Assembly (NCBI GenBank): GCA_002425765.1
Contig: DIMW01000004.1
Location: 124,001 to 188,000, forward strand
Direction of reading: 5' to 3'
DNA length: 64,000 nucleotides
DNA from: Spirochaetaceae bacterium UBA5556
GTDB taxonomy: Bacteria; Spirochaetota; Spirochaetia; Treponematales; Rectinemataceae
The notes beneath the pieces were generated by a model. The model saw only the letters and a list, made by a program, of their open reading frames with translations. It ran no database searches and was not told where the DNA came from. The position numbers and the translations under genes are program-made. How positions within the stretch are numbered: the first letter of the stretch is position 1; each line of letters begins with the position of its first letter. Of this stretch, positions 53,417 through 62,972 are shown in pieces.

Positions 53417-55265
53417 TTCTCGCGACAGCCTCGACAAGGGCCTGGGCATCAAACGGTTTACGCAGGAGAGGAACATCGCTGGGAAGATCAACCTCGTGAG
53501 ATTCATGGCCTGTCATAAATATGCAAGCAGCAATCCGATTGCCTTTCTGAAGCCGTGTCCAGAGCTTTGTGCCATAAATGCCTGGCAGCACGACGTCTGC
53601 GACCAACAGATCAAATTCCATCCGTTCAGCGAGCAGGATGGCCTCGCCCGCACTGACGCAGGTCTCAATATCCGCCCCTCCTCTTTCGAGTATCCGTTTG
53701 CATGCTTCCAAGACTGACTCATCGTCATCGACGATGAGAATACGCTTGCCCCTTAAAATCTTTGAAACCTCGTCGCCTAAAATGGCTGAAGAAGACTCTC
53801 TTGGTTTCACGGGATCATTGAATGATTCTGATCTCTGCTGACTCGGGATCTCAATGCTGAAGACAGTCCCTTCGCCCAATTCGCTTTCTACCGTTATACG
53901 CCCCCCATTCATTTCTGTGAGGGACTTTACGATTGAGAGTCCAAGACCTGTCCCTTTGCCGATTTCTTTTGTGGTGAAAAATGGCTCAAAAATCTTCGTT
54001 ACATGCTGGGGATCTATGCCTGTACCATTATCCTTCACTTTTATGACTGCATATCCACGGCGCTGCGACACAATATCTTCTCGCAGATCGAGTTGGATAG
54101 AAATCCGGGGGTTCTCTATTCTTTCCAGGGCATCTCTCGAGTTTACGACAAGATTGAGCATTATTTGCTCGATATGGCTCGCATCGACATTCACCAATAC
54201 GGGCTCATCGGGCATGCTCAGTGAAAATGATATCCTTTCCGGCACAAGCCTTCTCAATATCTTGAAGCTATCATTCAGAGTCTCTCTCAAGTCGATTACG
54301 CCCGGCGAATATGACTTGGGGCGGGAAAAGCCCAAAAGCTGCCGCGTCAAGACAGAGGCCTTCTGAATGACCCTCTCAATACCATGAACATCTTCCAGCG
54401 CCGCATGGTCTTCAGGTAGCTCCATCTTTACCATCTCGAGAAAGCCCATGATCGATGTCAGGAAATTGTTGAGGTCGTGGGCAACGCCGCTTGCAAGTCG
54501 CCCCATGGCTTCCATCTTTTGAGACTGAAAAAGCTCTTCCCTCAAATGCTTTGACTCTGTAATATCGACGAATTCACATAAGATATCTATTTTATTGAGC
54601 TCTTCCTGAAAAAACGAAAAATTGCAGATAAGGTCCCGCTGTCCCTGCCCCACATCTCTCGTGAGGATCTCTTCCTGAAAAACATGATCGCGTTGAAGAG
54701 TATCGAGAATTTTGGACCACTCTTTTCCCTCCTGGAACATATCCTTGATATTCTCAATTCTTCCGGTTGCAGGGAAATGCGATTCAAAGGCCTTATTGCG
54801 CTCTATTATATTCCCATCGTGATCTGCTACACATCGGGCGGAGAGGCTATACGCAAAAAGATTTCTGTATCTGCGCTCACTATCCCTTAACTTTTTTTCC
54901 ATCGATGCACGGTAGAGGGCTGCCTCGACATTGGCAATGAGTTCACGCGAAGAGAAGGGTTTTACCAATATACCGAGGGGTTCTGCTTCACGCAACTTTG
55001 CCAATGAAGTGGGAACTGTGTGATCACTTATAACAAGACAATATATACCGGCCTCTCGGTGAATTTCTATCGCTTCATCGATTTTCGATTGCTGGTTGTC
55101 ACCTATATCTACGATAAAAAGCGCGTAGCCTTGCTCTTTCTGATCGCCAAGAATGCCATTAGCCTCATAAAAGAGATGTACTTCTGCAAGTCTTTCTCTT
55201 TCAATGCTCTTCGCGATATCGAGTGCTATAATAGAATCAGGCTCCACAACTGCAATTCGTGGCAT
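53409..55265 (-). CDS. Hybrid sensor histidine kinase with N- and C-terminal receiver domains
   Basis: A 618-residue signalling protein: receiver 1 (1-115, D53, K102), PAS-like sensor (about 130-240), DHp with the histidine H263 in ASGVAHDLNNFL, ATPase (about 355-475; NSRDAL, DNGTGID, GTGLGLSIV), and receiver 2 (505-618, D557, T585, K603). There is no membrane segment, so it senses in the cytoplasm. It can relay phosphate between its own receivers; no separate response regulator is nearby. The AHDLNN motif is typical of NtrB-like kinases. The signal is unknown. Confidence 0.9.
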   Translation of the reverse strand: MPRIAVVEPDSIIALDIAKSIERERLAEVHLFYEANGILGDQKEQGYALFIVDIGDNQQSKIDEAIEIHREAGIYCLVISDHTVPTSLAKLREAEPLGILVKPFSSRELIANVEAALYRASMEKKLRDSERRYRNLFAYSLSARCVADHDGNIIERNKAFESHFPATGRIENIKDMFQEGKEWSKILDTLQRDHVFQEEILTRDVGQGQRDLICNFSFFQEELNKIDILCEFVDITESKHLREELFQSQKMEAMGRLASGVAHDLNNFLTSIMGFLEMVKMELPEDHAALEDVHGIERVIQKASVLTRQLLGFSRPKSYSPGVIDLRETLNDSFKILRRLVPERISFSLSMPDEPVLVNVDASHIEQIMLNLVVNSRDALERIENPRISIQLDLREDIVSQRRGYAVIKVKDNGTGIDPQHVTKIFEPFFTTKEIGKGTGLGLSIVKSLTEMNGGRITVESELGEGTVFSIEIPSQQRSESFNDPVKPRESSSAILGDEVSKILRGKRILIVDDDESVLEACKRILERGGADIETCVSAGEAILLAERMEFDLLVADVVLPGIYGTKLWTRLQKGNRIAACIFMTGHESHEVDLPSDVPLLRKPFDAQALVEAVARII

Positions 55266-55306
55266 AGTGTTAGCCTCTCACGTTATTCTTTTATGAAGCG
55301 GTCTTT

Positions 55307-57220
55307 TTAAATGATTGTAGCACTTTCAGCAGGAAACTCCAAACGGATTGTACGCTCAAAATAACCGCTCGAACGGGATTTTGTGGAAAATTCAAGGATG
55401 AACGTTTTATTCTTCCTGTCCAGTTGAAATTTATTGATCTTTATGGTGTCGTTTTCGCCAAGACCAATTTCGTCAGCCGCTTCTGCAGGGCACACCCATT
55501 GCACCGAATAGAGGCCTTCAACCTTATTCGAATTTTCGAGGCGAGTCAGCTTCGCCCCCAGCATCCCTTCAAGGACGACACTTTTCTGAATGCCATCCCA
55601 TGCGGGAATCAGGGAGGCCCCATCGGTGAAGCCTATACGCCGGAGCCTCCTTATGGGCTGGAAGTCGCGCTGAGCTTCAACGTAACAGAGGGCGTCTTTC
55701 GGAATTGTTGCGAGTTGAAGTTGAATCGATGCAATATCTTTCGAGAGACCATCATTCACCACGGAGAGGACATCTCCAGCGCGGAAGGCGGACAGAGACG
55801 TATCAAGATCGGCGAGCACCAGAGGGGCCTTCCCACTCCCCTTCCCCAGCATGAGCCCCAATCGTGGATGGCTGGCGGCCTTTCCATCAAACAATGCAGG
55901 AAGCGATGCGACGAGCCACTGCACGGGCAGTGCAAAGTTTATATTCTGATACGATGGTAGGCCGGCAAAGACCATGCCAACCAAAACCCCCTCGGCCGAA
56001 AAAAGAGGACTCCCGGAATTCCCTTGATTGACAGGAACATCGATCTGGGCGGCCTCCCCATATGATATGATCTTCCTGCTCAATGAACTCACAACTCCCG
56101 CAGTGACGCTATTTTCCAGTCCCACAGGAGAACCTACCGCAAAAACGCGATCACCCGCCTGAAATTTCATTGTCGTAGGCAAAAATATCGTTCCTGGCGC
56201 GGCTTCTTCGGATTGAATGAGCGCAAGGTCCATCTCCTCATCCCAACCAATCACCTTGGCGGGGACTTTTATCTGAGGGTTTTCAGAGGGACGGATGCTG
56301 ATCCGGGAATAACCTTTATACGTCGGGTCCACCTCACTTTGGATCACATGATAATTGGTGAGGTAAAGACCCTTCGAAATCTGGAACGCGGTTCCCAATA
56401 CCCGGTCGGGCACACTGTATCCCGATTGGAGTTTAAAACCTCGATCGACATAGACCGTGACAACGCTTGAAACTGCTCCAGCGAGCCAATCATTGGCCGG
56501 CGCATGCGCCAACACCGATCCAGACACCTTATTGTCGGCCAGCGCACCGAACCAGGCTTCGGCATCGGCATCCTCATTTTCCTTTGCCCGTTCCACCCAG
56601 CTTTTATAGTAGCTCGTCGGCTCTTTCATACTGATGACCGATTTCAGGTCTTCGCTCATATTTGGCGCCGTGCTCAGCGAGGACAGGCCGGGCTCTGCCA
56701 TAATCGCCGCGGACAACGAGGCTTTACCCGCGACATAGCCATTCTTTTGAAACTTTTCCTCGGCTTCCAGGAATGCAAGCTGTAATCGCATCGACGGGGC
56801 ACCGATGACGGAGAACTCGGCAGGAAGCCTTTTTGCAAGCACATCATACAACGAGGCATAGCGGGTTATCGAAGAGACCGAAAAAGAAAGTCGTCTTGCT
56901 GAGACGACATCATTTTCACCTATCGCCTTTTTAAACAAAGCGACAATATTGTCTACCGAAGTTCCGAAAAGCGTCAGCGCCTGCTCTCCGATAATACTAT
57001 TCTCCAGAGGGGTGCCCTGTTCACGCTGTCTCTCGAAAATGTCGGAGAGTATGGCGATGCTCTGTTCGGGGTCTGTCTCCGCGAGCCCTGCGATGCGCCC
57101 TGCGACAGCCTCCGCGGGGGCAAGCGATGATGCGTCCTCTGGTGAGGACACGCAACCATTTAATGCTATAAAAATGCTCAGGAATACAAACAACGCCGGC
57201 ACAGAATGATCTGTTTTCAT
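55307..57220 (-). CDS. Lipoprotein trypsin-like serine protease
   Basis: A 637-residue protein with a lipobox ALNGC (cysteine 23), a helical N-terminal domain (about 24-235) of unknown type and a chymotrypsin-like protease domain. The triad is H291 (LTNYHVIQ), D331 (MDLALI) and S402 (QGNSGSPLF). A PDZ-like region follows, with RLGLMLGKGSGKAPLVLADLDTSLSAFRAGDVL. The C-terminal 100 residues form an unrecognised domain. The HtrA-like order (trypsin then PDZ) with lipid anchor suggests surface or periplasmic protein quality control. It follows ftsH in the same orientation. Confidence 0.85.
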   Translation of the reverse strand: MKTDHSVPALFVFLSIFIALNGCVSSPEDASSLAPAEAVAGRIAGLAETDPEQSIAILSDIFERQREQGTPLENSIIGEQALTLFGTSVDNIVALFKKAIGENDVVSARRLSFSVSSITRYASLYDVLAKRLPAEFSVIGAPSMRLQLAFLEAEEKFQKNGYVAGKASLSAAIMAEPGLSSLSTAPNMSEDLKSVISMKEPTSYYKSWVERAKENEDADAEAWFGALADNKVSGSVLAHAPANDWLAGAVSSVVTVYVDRGFKLQSGYSVPDRVLGTAFQISKGLYLTNYHVIQSEVDPTYKGYSRISIRPSENPQIKVPAKVIGWDEEMDLALIQSEEAAPGTIFLPTTMKFQAGDRVFAVGSPVGLENSVTAGVVSSLSRKIISYGEAAQIDVPVNQGNSGSPLFSAEGVLVGMVFAGLPSYQNINFALPVQWLVASLPALFDGKAASHPRLGLMLGKGSGKAPLVLADLDTSLSAFRAGDVLSVVNDGLSKDIASIQLQLATIPKDALCYVEAQRDFQPIRRLRRIGFTDGASLIPAWDGIQKSVVLEGMLGAKLTRLENSNKVEGLYSVQWVCPAEAADEIGLGENDTIKINKFQLDRKNKTFILEFSTKSRSSGYFERTIRLEFPAESATII

Positions 57221-57243
57221 TCAATTCCTCAGCATTTTGTGGT

Positions 57244-59112
57244 TTATTCTTCTAATACAACTTTGCCATTGGGCAAACTGAGAAGTTCTCTCACGTCTTT
57301 GTCCTCAAGGGTCTCTATCTGCATCAGTCTATCCGCAAGCATGAGCAAACGATCCTTTTCATGTTTCAGAATAGCCATCGCTTTCCCCAGGGCGGAATTG
57401 AGAATAGCCTGAATGGCCGAATCTATTCTCTGCGCAGTTTCTTCGGAATAATTCTTGTGCTGAGCAATTTCTCGGCCAAGGAAAATCGGTTCCTCTTCTT
57501 CTCCCAATGAAATTGGACCGATTCCTTCGGCCATTCCCCATTCGCGCACCATCTTCCGGGCAATTTCCGTCGCTTGCTTGATGTCTTCCGCGGTTCCGGT
57601 CGTCGTCTCGCCGTATACGATTTTCTCGGCGGCATATCCGCCGTAGGAAATCACAATGCGGTCATAGAGCCAACCATAGGTACGTGAATACGTATCCTTT
57701 TCCGGGAGCGAAAGCGCAAGCCCGAGGGCCCTTCCTCTTGGAACAATCGTCACTTTGTGCAAGGAGTCTGAATGAGGCAAAAAATAATGCAGCAGGGCAT
57801 GCCCTGATTCATGGATCGCGGTGGCACGCTTCTCTTCATCTGCGATGACCATGCTTTTACGGGCAACACCCATGAGTATCTTGTCACGCGCGTCCTCAAA
57901 ATCGTCCATTTCGACAATCTCTTTCTCTTTGCGGATGGCAAAGAGGGCCGCCTCGTTGACCATGTTGGCGAGATCCGCACCGGACGTGCCGGGCGTGGCC
58001 CGCGAGAGCTTGTCGATATCGACACTTCCGGAAACAGGAATCTTGCTCATGTGAATCTTCAGTATCTCGGCGCGCTCCTGTACGTCGGGCATGGCAACCA
58101 CGACCTGCCGGTCGAAACGCCCCGGCCTTAAAAGCGCCGGGTCGAGAACATCGGGACGATTGGTCGCCGCGAGCACGATGACGCCATCCTGAGTGTCAAA
58201 CCCGTCCATCTCCACAAGCATCTGATTCAAGGTCTGCTCCCGTTCGTCGTGGCCTCCCCCGAGCCCCGAGCCACGGGTTCTGCCTACCGCATCGAGCTCA
58301 TCGATAAAAATGATGCACGGAGCATGCTTGCGTCCCTGCTCGAAAAGGTCGCGGACCCTGCTCGCCCCGACGCCCACAAACATCTCGACAAAATCGGAAC
58401 CCGACATGTGGAAAAAGGGAACATTGGCCTCACCCGCAGTCGCTTTTGCGATAAGGGTCTTCCCGGTGCCTGGCATACCCACAAGGAGCACACCCTTAGG
58501 AATTTTCGCGCCCATTTTGACGAATTTTTTAGGATGCTTCAGGTAATCGACGACCTCCATGAGTTCATATTTGGCCTCTTTTTGACCAGCGACATCGTTG
58601 AAGGTAGTCTTCTTTCCGACATCGCTGTAGAGCTTTGCCCTGCTCTTCCCAAAGCTGAACGCCTTATTGTTACCTTGCATCTGTCGCATCATGATCCATA
58701 TGAGAACAAATCCAAAAATCCATGGGGTAAGCTCGAATAATATCTGAAGTGTACTCGTCCCGCTGACCGCACCCGTTATGCTTACACCCTTCCCTTGAAG
58801 TTTGGACATGAGTTCCGAGTCAAAATACGGTATCCTTGTGGTGAATGGCATTTCCACGCCATTCTTCCCCTTCAAAGAGCCTTCGATATCCCGCTGATCG
58901 ATGATTCGGACAGACCCGACTTCACCAAGATCGAGATAGGATAAAAATGAAGAATAGGGAATTTCTTTTGTATTCTCCTTTTGTCCGAAGAATAGATAGA
59001 CACCGAAGAGGACAATGAGCGAAAAGAACACTGCAAGCGCCGCCCTATTGCCCTTAGGGACAGGAGGCAACTCTGGTCTATTATCATTCCTATTGTCATT
59101 CTGATCAGACAT
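57244..59112 (-). CDS. ftsH: ATP-dependent zinc metalloprotease FtsH
   Basis: A 622-residue membrane-anchored AAA protease. Two membrane helices (about 25-43 and 128-142) flank a periplasmic domain. The AAA module has Walker A GMPGTGKT (212-219), Walker B IIFIDELDAVG and a pore motif FVG, and the zinc site HESGH is at 434-438. It degrades membrane and short-lived soluble proteins. Its start overlaps the tilS stop by eight bases (ATGTCTGA), giving the conserved tilS-ftsH order. Confidence 0.97.
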   Translation of the reverse strand: MSDQNDNRNDNRPELPPVPKGNRAALAVFFSLIVLFGVYLFFGQKENTKEIPYSSFLSYLDLGEVGSVRIIDQRDIEGSLKGKNGVEMPFTTRIPYFDSELMSKLQGKGVSITGAVSGTSTLQILFELTPWIFGFVLIWIMMRQMQGNNKAFSFGKSRAKLYSDVGKKTTFNDVAGQKEAKYELMEVVDYLKHPKKFVKMGAKIPKGVLLVGMPGTGKTLIAKATAGEANVPFFHMSGSDFVEMFVGVGASRVRDLFEQGRKHAPCIIFIDELDAVGRTRGSGLGGGHDEREQTLNQMLVEMDGFDTQDGVIVLAATNRPDVLDPALLRPGRFDRQVVVAMPDVQERAEILKIHMSKIPVSGSVDIDKLSRATPGTSGADLANMVNEAALFAIRKEKEIVEMDDFEDARDKILMGVARKSMVIADEEKRATAIHESGHALLHYFLPHSDSLHKVTIVPRGRALGLALSLPEKDTYSRTYGWLYDRIVISYGGYAAEKIVYGETTTGTAEDIKQATEIARKMVREWGMAEGIGPISLGEEEEPIFLGREIAQHKNYSEETAQRIDSAIQAILNSALGKAMAILKHEKDRLLMLADRLMQIETLEDKDVRELLSLPNGKVVLEE

Positions 59113-60598
59113 TGATTATACGATCTCCTTTCATCACCGAAAGCAAAATATACACTATTTCGCCATCTTCGCCCAGCGAGGGCTTTCGGTATATGACATT
59201 CGTGGCTGAACCCCTCGCAAATGCGAAGATGAGGACCGCCGCAATCCCGTGTTTGTCTTCCAGTAGAGGCACCAGATGCCGCATGTTTTCTGGAATCTTG
59301 GATTTCTTTAGAATGGCATCGATTTCTCTCATTCCTGCTTCTGTAAGAATACCATCTCCTTCCTTTTTGTTTCGAAAGACAAACGGGAAAGAAATAGCCG
59401 CCTCGATGCTCGCCGTAGTATCAGATTCTCCCGGTATGGTCTTGCCAAAACCCGGAATTTCGCCCGAATCGTGAGCAACAATAAGCTTAAAAGCGCCACA
59501 CTCGTATTCCCCAGGACCCAGCACCTTAAGAAGGTACTGGTCTTTTTTATATGAATCAAGCAAAAAAGATGCGCTGCGCGTAGATGGTTCTGAAGAAAAT
59601 CGGGTCTGTCCTTTCAACTGTATCAGTCCACCAGAGAGATCAAATTCGTATGCACCCCCTTCCGCCTTCAGAGCTCCATTGGAAATCGCCCTGTCGAGAT
59701 TCTGCAGCGCATGATAGCCAACAGGATGCTCAATACCGAAGTTTTGCAGGAAATCTTTTAATATCGCCAGGCGAACGGCGGGTTCTTCCTTTCTAAAAAG
59801 GCTGAACTCAAGGACCGGCCTGCCCCCCTGTTCTCTCTGAATGTCCCGCATTCGTTCCAGCGTAAAAGCGCGCAGAAACGCCTGGACATTTTGGATTTGC
59901 CCCCAATAGCCAAGGACAGACCGCCTCCATGAGGGAAAATTGCTGTCCAGATAAGGTATGAGCACATGCCGTATCCGGTTGCGCAAAAAAATCGTCTCTT
60001 CATTTGTCGAATCCTCCGACCACACAATGCCCCTCTGTTGGGCATAATCGAACAACTCCCGCCTCTCTGTCTGTAACAGAGGACGCAGTACCCGGATCCC
60101 GGAAGTCTTATCGATAATTCTCGATGGAGAAATGCCCGCAAGAGAATCGAGGCCCCCTCCGCGTATAAACCGCATAAGAAAAGTCTCAATTTGGTCATCC
60201 GCATGATGGGCCATGATGATAGTAGAAATATTCCATCTGCGTGCCGTTCGGACAAGCGCACGATACCGAAAGCGGCGGGCTGCCGCCTCAATGCCGCATT
60301 TCGCCCGTGCTGCATACCCTGCAATCGCTCCGTCCCGAATACGCACCACGGTGAGCCGAACGCGCATGATACGACACGTCCTCTGTATAAGCGATATTTC
60401 CTCTGCGAGCTCTTCTTTAGATCTGAGATTGTGGCATACATAAATGGCCCTGAGTTTCTTGCTACCTACTATTTGCAGAAGAATATTGAGCAATACCGTT
60501 GAGTCAAGACCACCGGAGAAGGCGAGAGCCACAGGTTGCTCCCGCTTAAAATCAAGGCTGAAAAGAGCTTTTTTCACAACAGATTCCAAGCTCTTCAT
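59105..60598 (-). CDS. tilS: tRNA(Ile)-lysidine synthase
   Basis: About 497 residues. TilS adds lysine to C34 of the tRNA that reads AUA. The PP-loop is SGGLDS (28-33), with HHADDQIETFLMRFIRGGG, LRPLLQTERREL and SEDSTNEETIFLRNRIRHVLIPYL following, and a C-terminal substrate-binding part. ATG 60598 has GAGGT at seven bases, and upstream codons are not supported. No hpt gene lies between it and ftsH. Confidence 0.93.
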   Translation of the reverse strand: MKSLESVVKKALFSLDFKREQPVALAFSGGLDSTVLLNILLQIVGSKKLRAIYVCHNLRSKEELAEEISLIQRTCRIMRVRLTVVRIRDGAIAGYAARAKCGIEAAARRFRYRALVRTARRWNISTIIMAHHADDQIETFLMRFIRGGGLDSLAGISPSRIIDKTSGIRVLRPLLQTERRELFDYAQQRGIVWSEDSTNEETIFLRNRIRHVLIPYLDSNFPSWRRSVLGYWGQIQNVQAFLRAFTLERMRDIQREQGGRPVLEFSLFRKEEPAVRLAILKDFLQNFGIEHPVGYHALQNLDRAISNGALKAEGGAYEFDLSGGLIQLKGQTRFSSEPSTRSASFLLDSYKKDQYLLKVLGPGEYECGAFKLIVAHDSGEIPGFGKTIPGESDTTASIEAAISFPFVFRNKKEGDGILTEAGMREIDAILKKSKIPENMRHLVPLLEDKHGIAAVLIFAFARGSATNVIYRKPSLGEDGEIVYILLSVMKGDRIINV

Positions 60599-60714
60599 GC
60601 AATAGACCTCACAAGACACGCTCTCGTGGCCGCGCTAAAAAATAAAGAACCCGGTTTTCCAGCGCCTGTGGCCGAAAAACCAGATTCTTGTATAATCCCA
60701 AGTACAAATAAAAA

Positions 60715-61365
60715 TTATTTTTGTACAGCCTCACTTGTGCCTTCCGCGGCCGCCTGTTCAGGAATTGCGCCTTCCGCTTCGGCGGCTTCAGGCTCGGCCG
60801 GCTTCTCAACCTCTGCGCGCGCAAACTTGATGATCGCGATTACTGTCTCGGGATTCGTGAGCAATTTTACTCTCTCTGGTAGCGCAATATCCCGAAGGTG
60901 GAGGGCGTGGTTCGCTTCAAGTCCCGAAATATCGATCTCAATTTTCTCAGGAAGAACATCGGGTTCGCATTCCACTTCGATGTCGTGAATCGCGTGCTCA
61001 AGGATACCACCCTCGCGGACACCTTTTGCGGAGCCAACAAGATGAAGGGGAACCTTCACGCGTATCTTATGGCCTCGCTCAACAAGGTTAAAATCGATAT
61101 GCAGAATCTCACCGGAGATGTTCTCTTTCTGAACCTCTTTCATCAGCGCGGCAATTTTTTTCCCCTCAAGATTCAAGTCGATGATCATGCTCTCGGTAAC
61201 ACGCCTCGCGATGCTGGCAAAATCATCGCGATCAAGAAAGATCGACACCGGTTCGATTTCTTTTCCATAAAGCTGGGCGGGCACTTTTCCACTTTTGCGC
61301 GCCTTATTAAGCTCCCCTTTAGTCATCTTCTGCCTCGGAGAGGCTTTCAGCTCAATATGCTCCAT
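60715..61365 (-). CDS. rplY: 50S ribosomal protein L25 (CTC form)
   Basis: A 216-residue general stress-type L25 that binds 5S rRNA. The N domain reads LKASPRQKMTKGELNKARKSGKVPAQLYGKE, and the TL5-like C domain has VKVPLHLVGSAKGVREGGILEHAIHDIEVECEPDVLPEKIEIDISGL. An alanine- and glutamate-rich tail of about 35 residues ends it. AAGGAG precedes ATG 61365. It lies just after tRNA-Gln and may share its transcript. Confidence 0.94.
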   Translation of the reverse strand: MEHIELKASPRQKMTKGELNKARKSGKVPAQLYGKEIEPVSIFLDRDDFASIARRVTESMIIDLNLEGKKIAALMKEVQKENISGEILHIDFNLVERGHKIRVKVPLHLVGSAKGVREGGILEHAIHDIEVECEPDVLPEKIEIDISGLEANHALHLRDIALPERVKLLTNPETVIAIIKFARAEVEKPAEPEAAEAEGAIPEQAAAEGTSEAVQK

Positions 61366-61396
61366 TTCTACTACTCCTTCGACTATGTACTTCTAC

Positions 61397-61468
61397 CTGG
61401 GACGGCAGGATTCGAACCTGCGCATGCCGGAACCAAAATCCGGAGGCTTACCGCTTGCCTACGTCCCA
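61397..61468 (-). tRNA. tRNA-Gln (anticodon TTG)
   Basis: On the minus strand TGGGACG pairs with CGTCCCA, the anticodon loop ATTTTGGT carries TTG, and the T arm has GGTTCGAATCC. Length is 72 bases, the discriminator is G, and CCA is not encoded. Position 8 is T. Confidence 0.94.
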
Positions 61469-61486
61469 ATTGGATGAATAAGCTGC

Positions 61487-61515
61487 AATATACGCGGAAA
61501 TTTAAAAAATTTGAA
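61487..61515 (-). promoter_or_regulatory. Candidate promoter for tRNA-Gln and rplY
   Basis: On the minus strand TTCAAA (61515-61510) is followed by 17 bases and TATATT (61492-61487), about 20 bases before the tRNA. Confidence 0.5.
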
Positions 61516-61517
61516 GG

Positions 61518-61802
61518 TCAGTCAAATTCAGGTACAGATGTATCGCTTGGTTTGTCTGAATCATACGCGGCAAGAATCTTTTCCTGCAACTTGGATCTGA
61601 AATCCGGACAAATCGGATGGGCGATATCTTTGTATTCTCCTGTTTTGGTCCGCCTGCTGGGCATCGCAATGAACATGCCGCTCTTTCCTTCGATGATTTT
61701 AACATTGTGTACAACAAAACACTCATCGAAGGTCACAGTCACGTACGCTTTGAGCTTACCTTCAGAACTTACTTTCCGGATACGGATGTCAGTCACTTCC
61801 AT
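61518..61802 (-). CDS. spoVG: SpoVG-family regulator
   Basis: A 94-residue SpoVG homologue with VTDIRIRKVSSEGKLKAYVTVTFDECFVVHNVKIIEGKSGMFIAMPSRRTKTGEYKDIAHPI. Family members in Borrelia and Staphylococcus bind DNA or RNA and tune gene expression; here no sporulation genes are present. Its start lies 14 bases inside the ispE end, so the two are co-translated. Confidence 0.95.
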   Translation of the reverse strand: MEVTDIRIRKVSSEGKLKAYVTVTFDECFVVHNVKIIEGKSGMFIAMPSRRTKTGEYKDIAHPICPDFRSKLQEKILAAYDSDKPSDTSVPEFD

Positions 61803-62781
61803 AGCAAGGGCGCTCCTTGTCTGACCTTGTATCTTGGTTGCAGTCTTGAATATACCTTACATTCATGCTTCGCGCAAGCGGTTGTACTGCAAATATATTT
61901 ATAGTGGAACATTGATTATCCGCTAATTTTCCCGCGGCTTCCCGGGCGTGGTCAAAAGATTCAAATGCCCCGAAAACACATGACCCGGAACCTGTCAAGC
62001 TGACATACGCAGCGCCGTGTCCTTCGAGAAGTGAAAACAGCTCTTGGTATGACGGGTGCCTTCTCACAAGCACTGGCTGAAAATCATTCTTAAATGGCCA
62101 CTGCGCAATCGGTGATCTATACCAACTCTCCAGCTCATTATCCGGGACGCACAGAGTATAGGAAACGTCGGACAGCGCGGATAGTCGCACGCTGGGCACG
62201 CTTTTTTCTTCGTGTAGCGAATCCAGTGCCATGTACGCCTCGGGGGTCTGCGAAGTCCAAGGCGGCTGTAAAACAACCAGCCCAAAATCGGTCCTCGGCA
62301 GAATTGGAGACACCCTCTCTCCTCTTCCCCTCACAATCGCCGCCCCCCCAAACAGAAAGAAAGGCACATCACTCGCGACGCGCCCGCCAAGCCGCGTGAG
62401 CTCGTCCCGGGTAAATCGTGCTCCAAAGAGTTCATTTAGGCCCCAAAGAGTCGCTGCGGCATCCGAGCCGGCTCCTCCCAGCCCTGCGCCAGCGGGGATG
62501 CCCTTTTTGACATAGATTGAAATGCCCTCTTTGCATACCAGCCCTCCGCAGGCGGCGTCGAAGGCCATAGCCGCATGATACACGCTGGATTCATTCGGTG
62601 GACATCCAAACTCGCCTTCGACAATAATTGAACCATGGCCGTTTCTACATAGCCGGAGAGAATCTGCAAGACTGACGTTTTGGAAAATGCTTTCTATATC
62701 GTGGTAGCCTGTAGATTTACGCTCGAACACCTCCAGGCCGACATTTATTTTAGCGAAGGCGGCAATCTCAATTGCATTCAT
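61789..62781 (-). CDS. ispE: 4-diphosphocytidyl-2-C-methyl-D-erythritol kinase
   Basis: A 330-residue GHMP kinase of the non-mevalonate pathway. Seen are FAKINVGLEVFERKSTGYHDIESIFQNVSL, the phosphate loop KKGIPAGAGLGGAGSDAAATL, VASDVPFFLFGGAA and SLTGSGSCVFGAFES. A C-terminal tail of about 35 residues exceeds the usual length. It works in the same pathway as dxr at 29943. It overlaps spoVG by 14 bases, an order common in bacteria. Confidence 0.95.
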   Translation of the reverse strand: MNAIEIAAFAKINVGLEVFERKSTGYHDIESIFQNVSLADSLRLCRNGHGSIIVEGEFGCPPNESSVYHAAMAFDAACGGLVCKEGISIYVKKGIPAGAGLGGAGSDAAATLWGLNELFGARFTRDELTRLGGRVASDVPFFLFGGAAIVRGRGERVSPILPRTDFGLVVLQPPWTSQTPEAYMALDSLHEEKSVPSVRLSALSDVSYTLCVPDNELESWYRSPIAQWPFKNDFQPVLVRRHPSYQELFSLLEGHGAAYVSLTGSGSCVFGAFESFDHAREAAGKLADNQCSTINIFAVQPLARSMNVRYIQDCNQDTRSDKERPCYGSD

Positions 62782-62854
62782 TGTCCCACTCTATATCGAA
62801 AAAGTCTTTTGGTCAAAAGGCACTCTAAAAATGAATGTTTTTTGCAAATCTTCC

Positions 62855-62927
62855 TTGACAGTTTTCAATTCAACCTATAAATTTTGCCTTGTCTCTGTAT
62901 TGACGCACTGGCTAATTCTCGTAATAT
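62855..62927 (+). promoter_or_regulatory. Tandem promoters for the acidic protein
   Basis: Promoter 1 is TTGACA (62855-62860), 17 bases, TAAATT (62878-62883), with TATAAA at a 15-base spacing as an alternative. Promoter 2 is TTGACG (62900-62905), 16 bases, TAATAT (62922-62927). Both point toward the gene at 62973. Confidence 0.6.
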
Positions 62928-62972
62928 TACACTTGCTTCAATACGAAGAAAAAATGAAGGGAGGAGCGCATC

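Noticed and set aside
60690..60700. TATAAT-like -10 element on the plus strand near 60693
   Set aside because: No plus-strand gene follows and no suitable -35 is seen.
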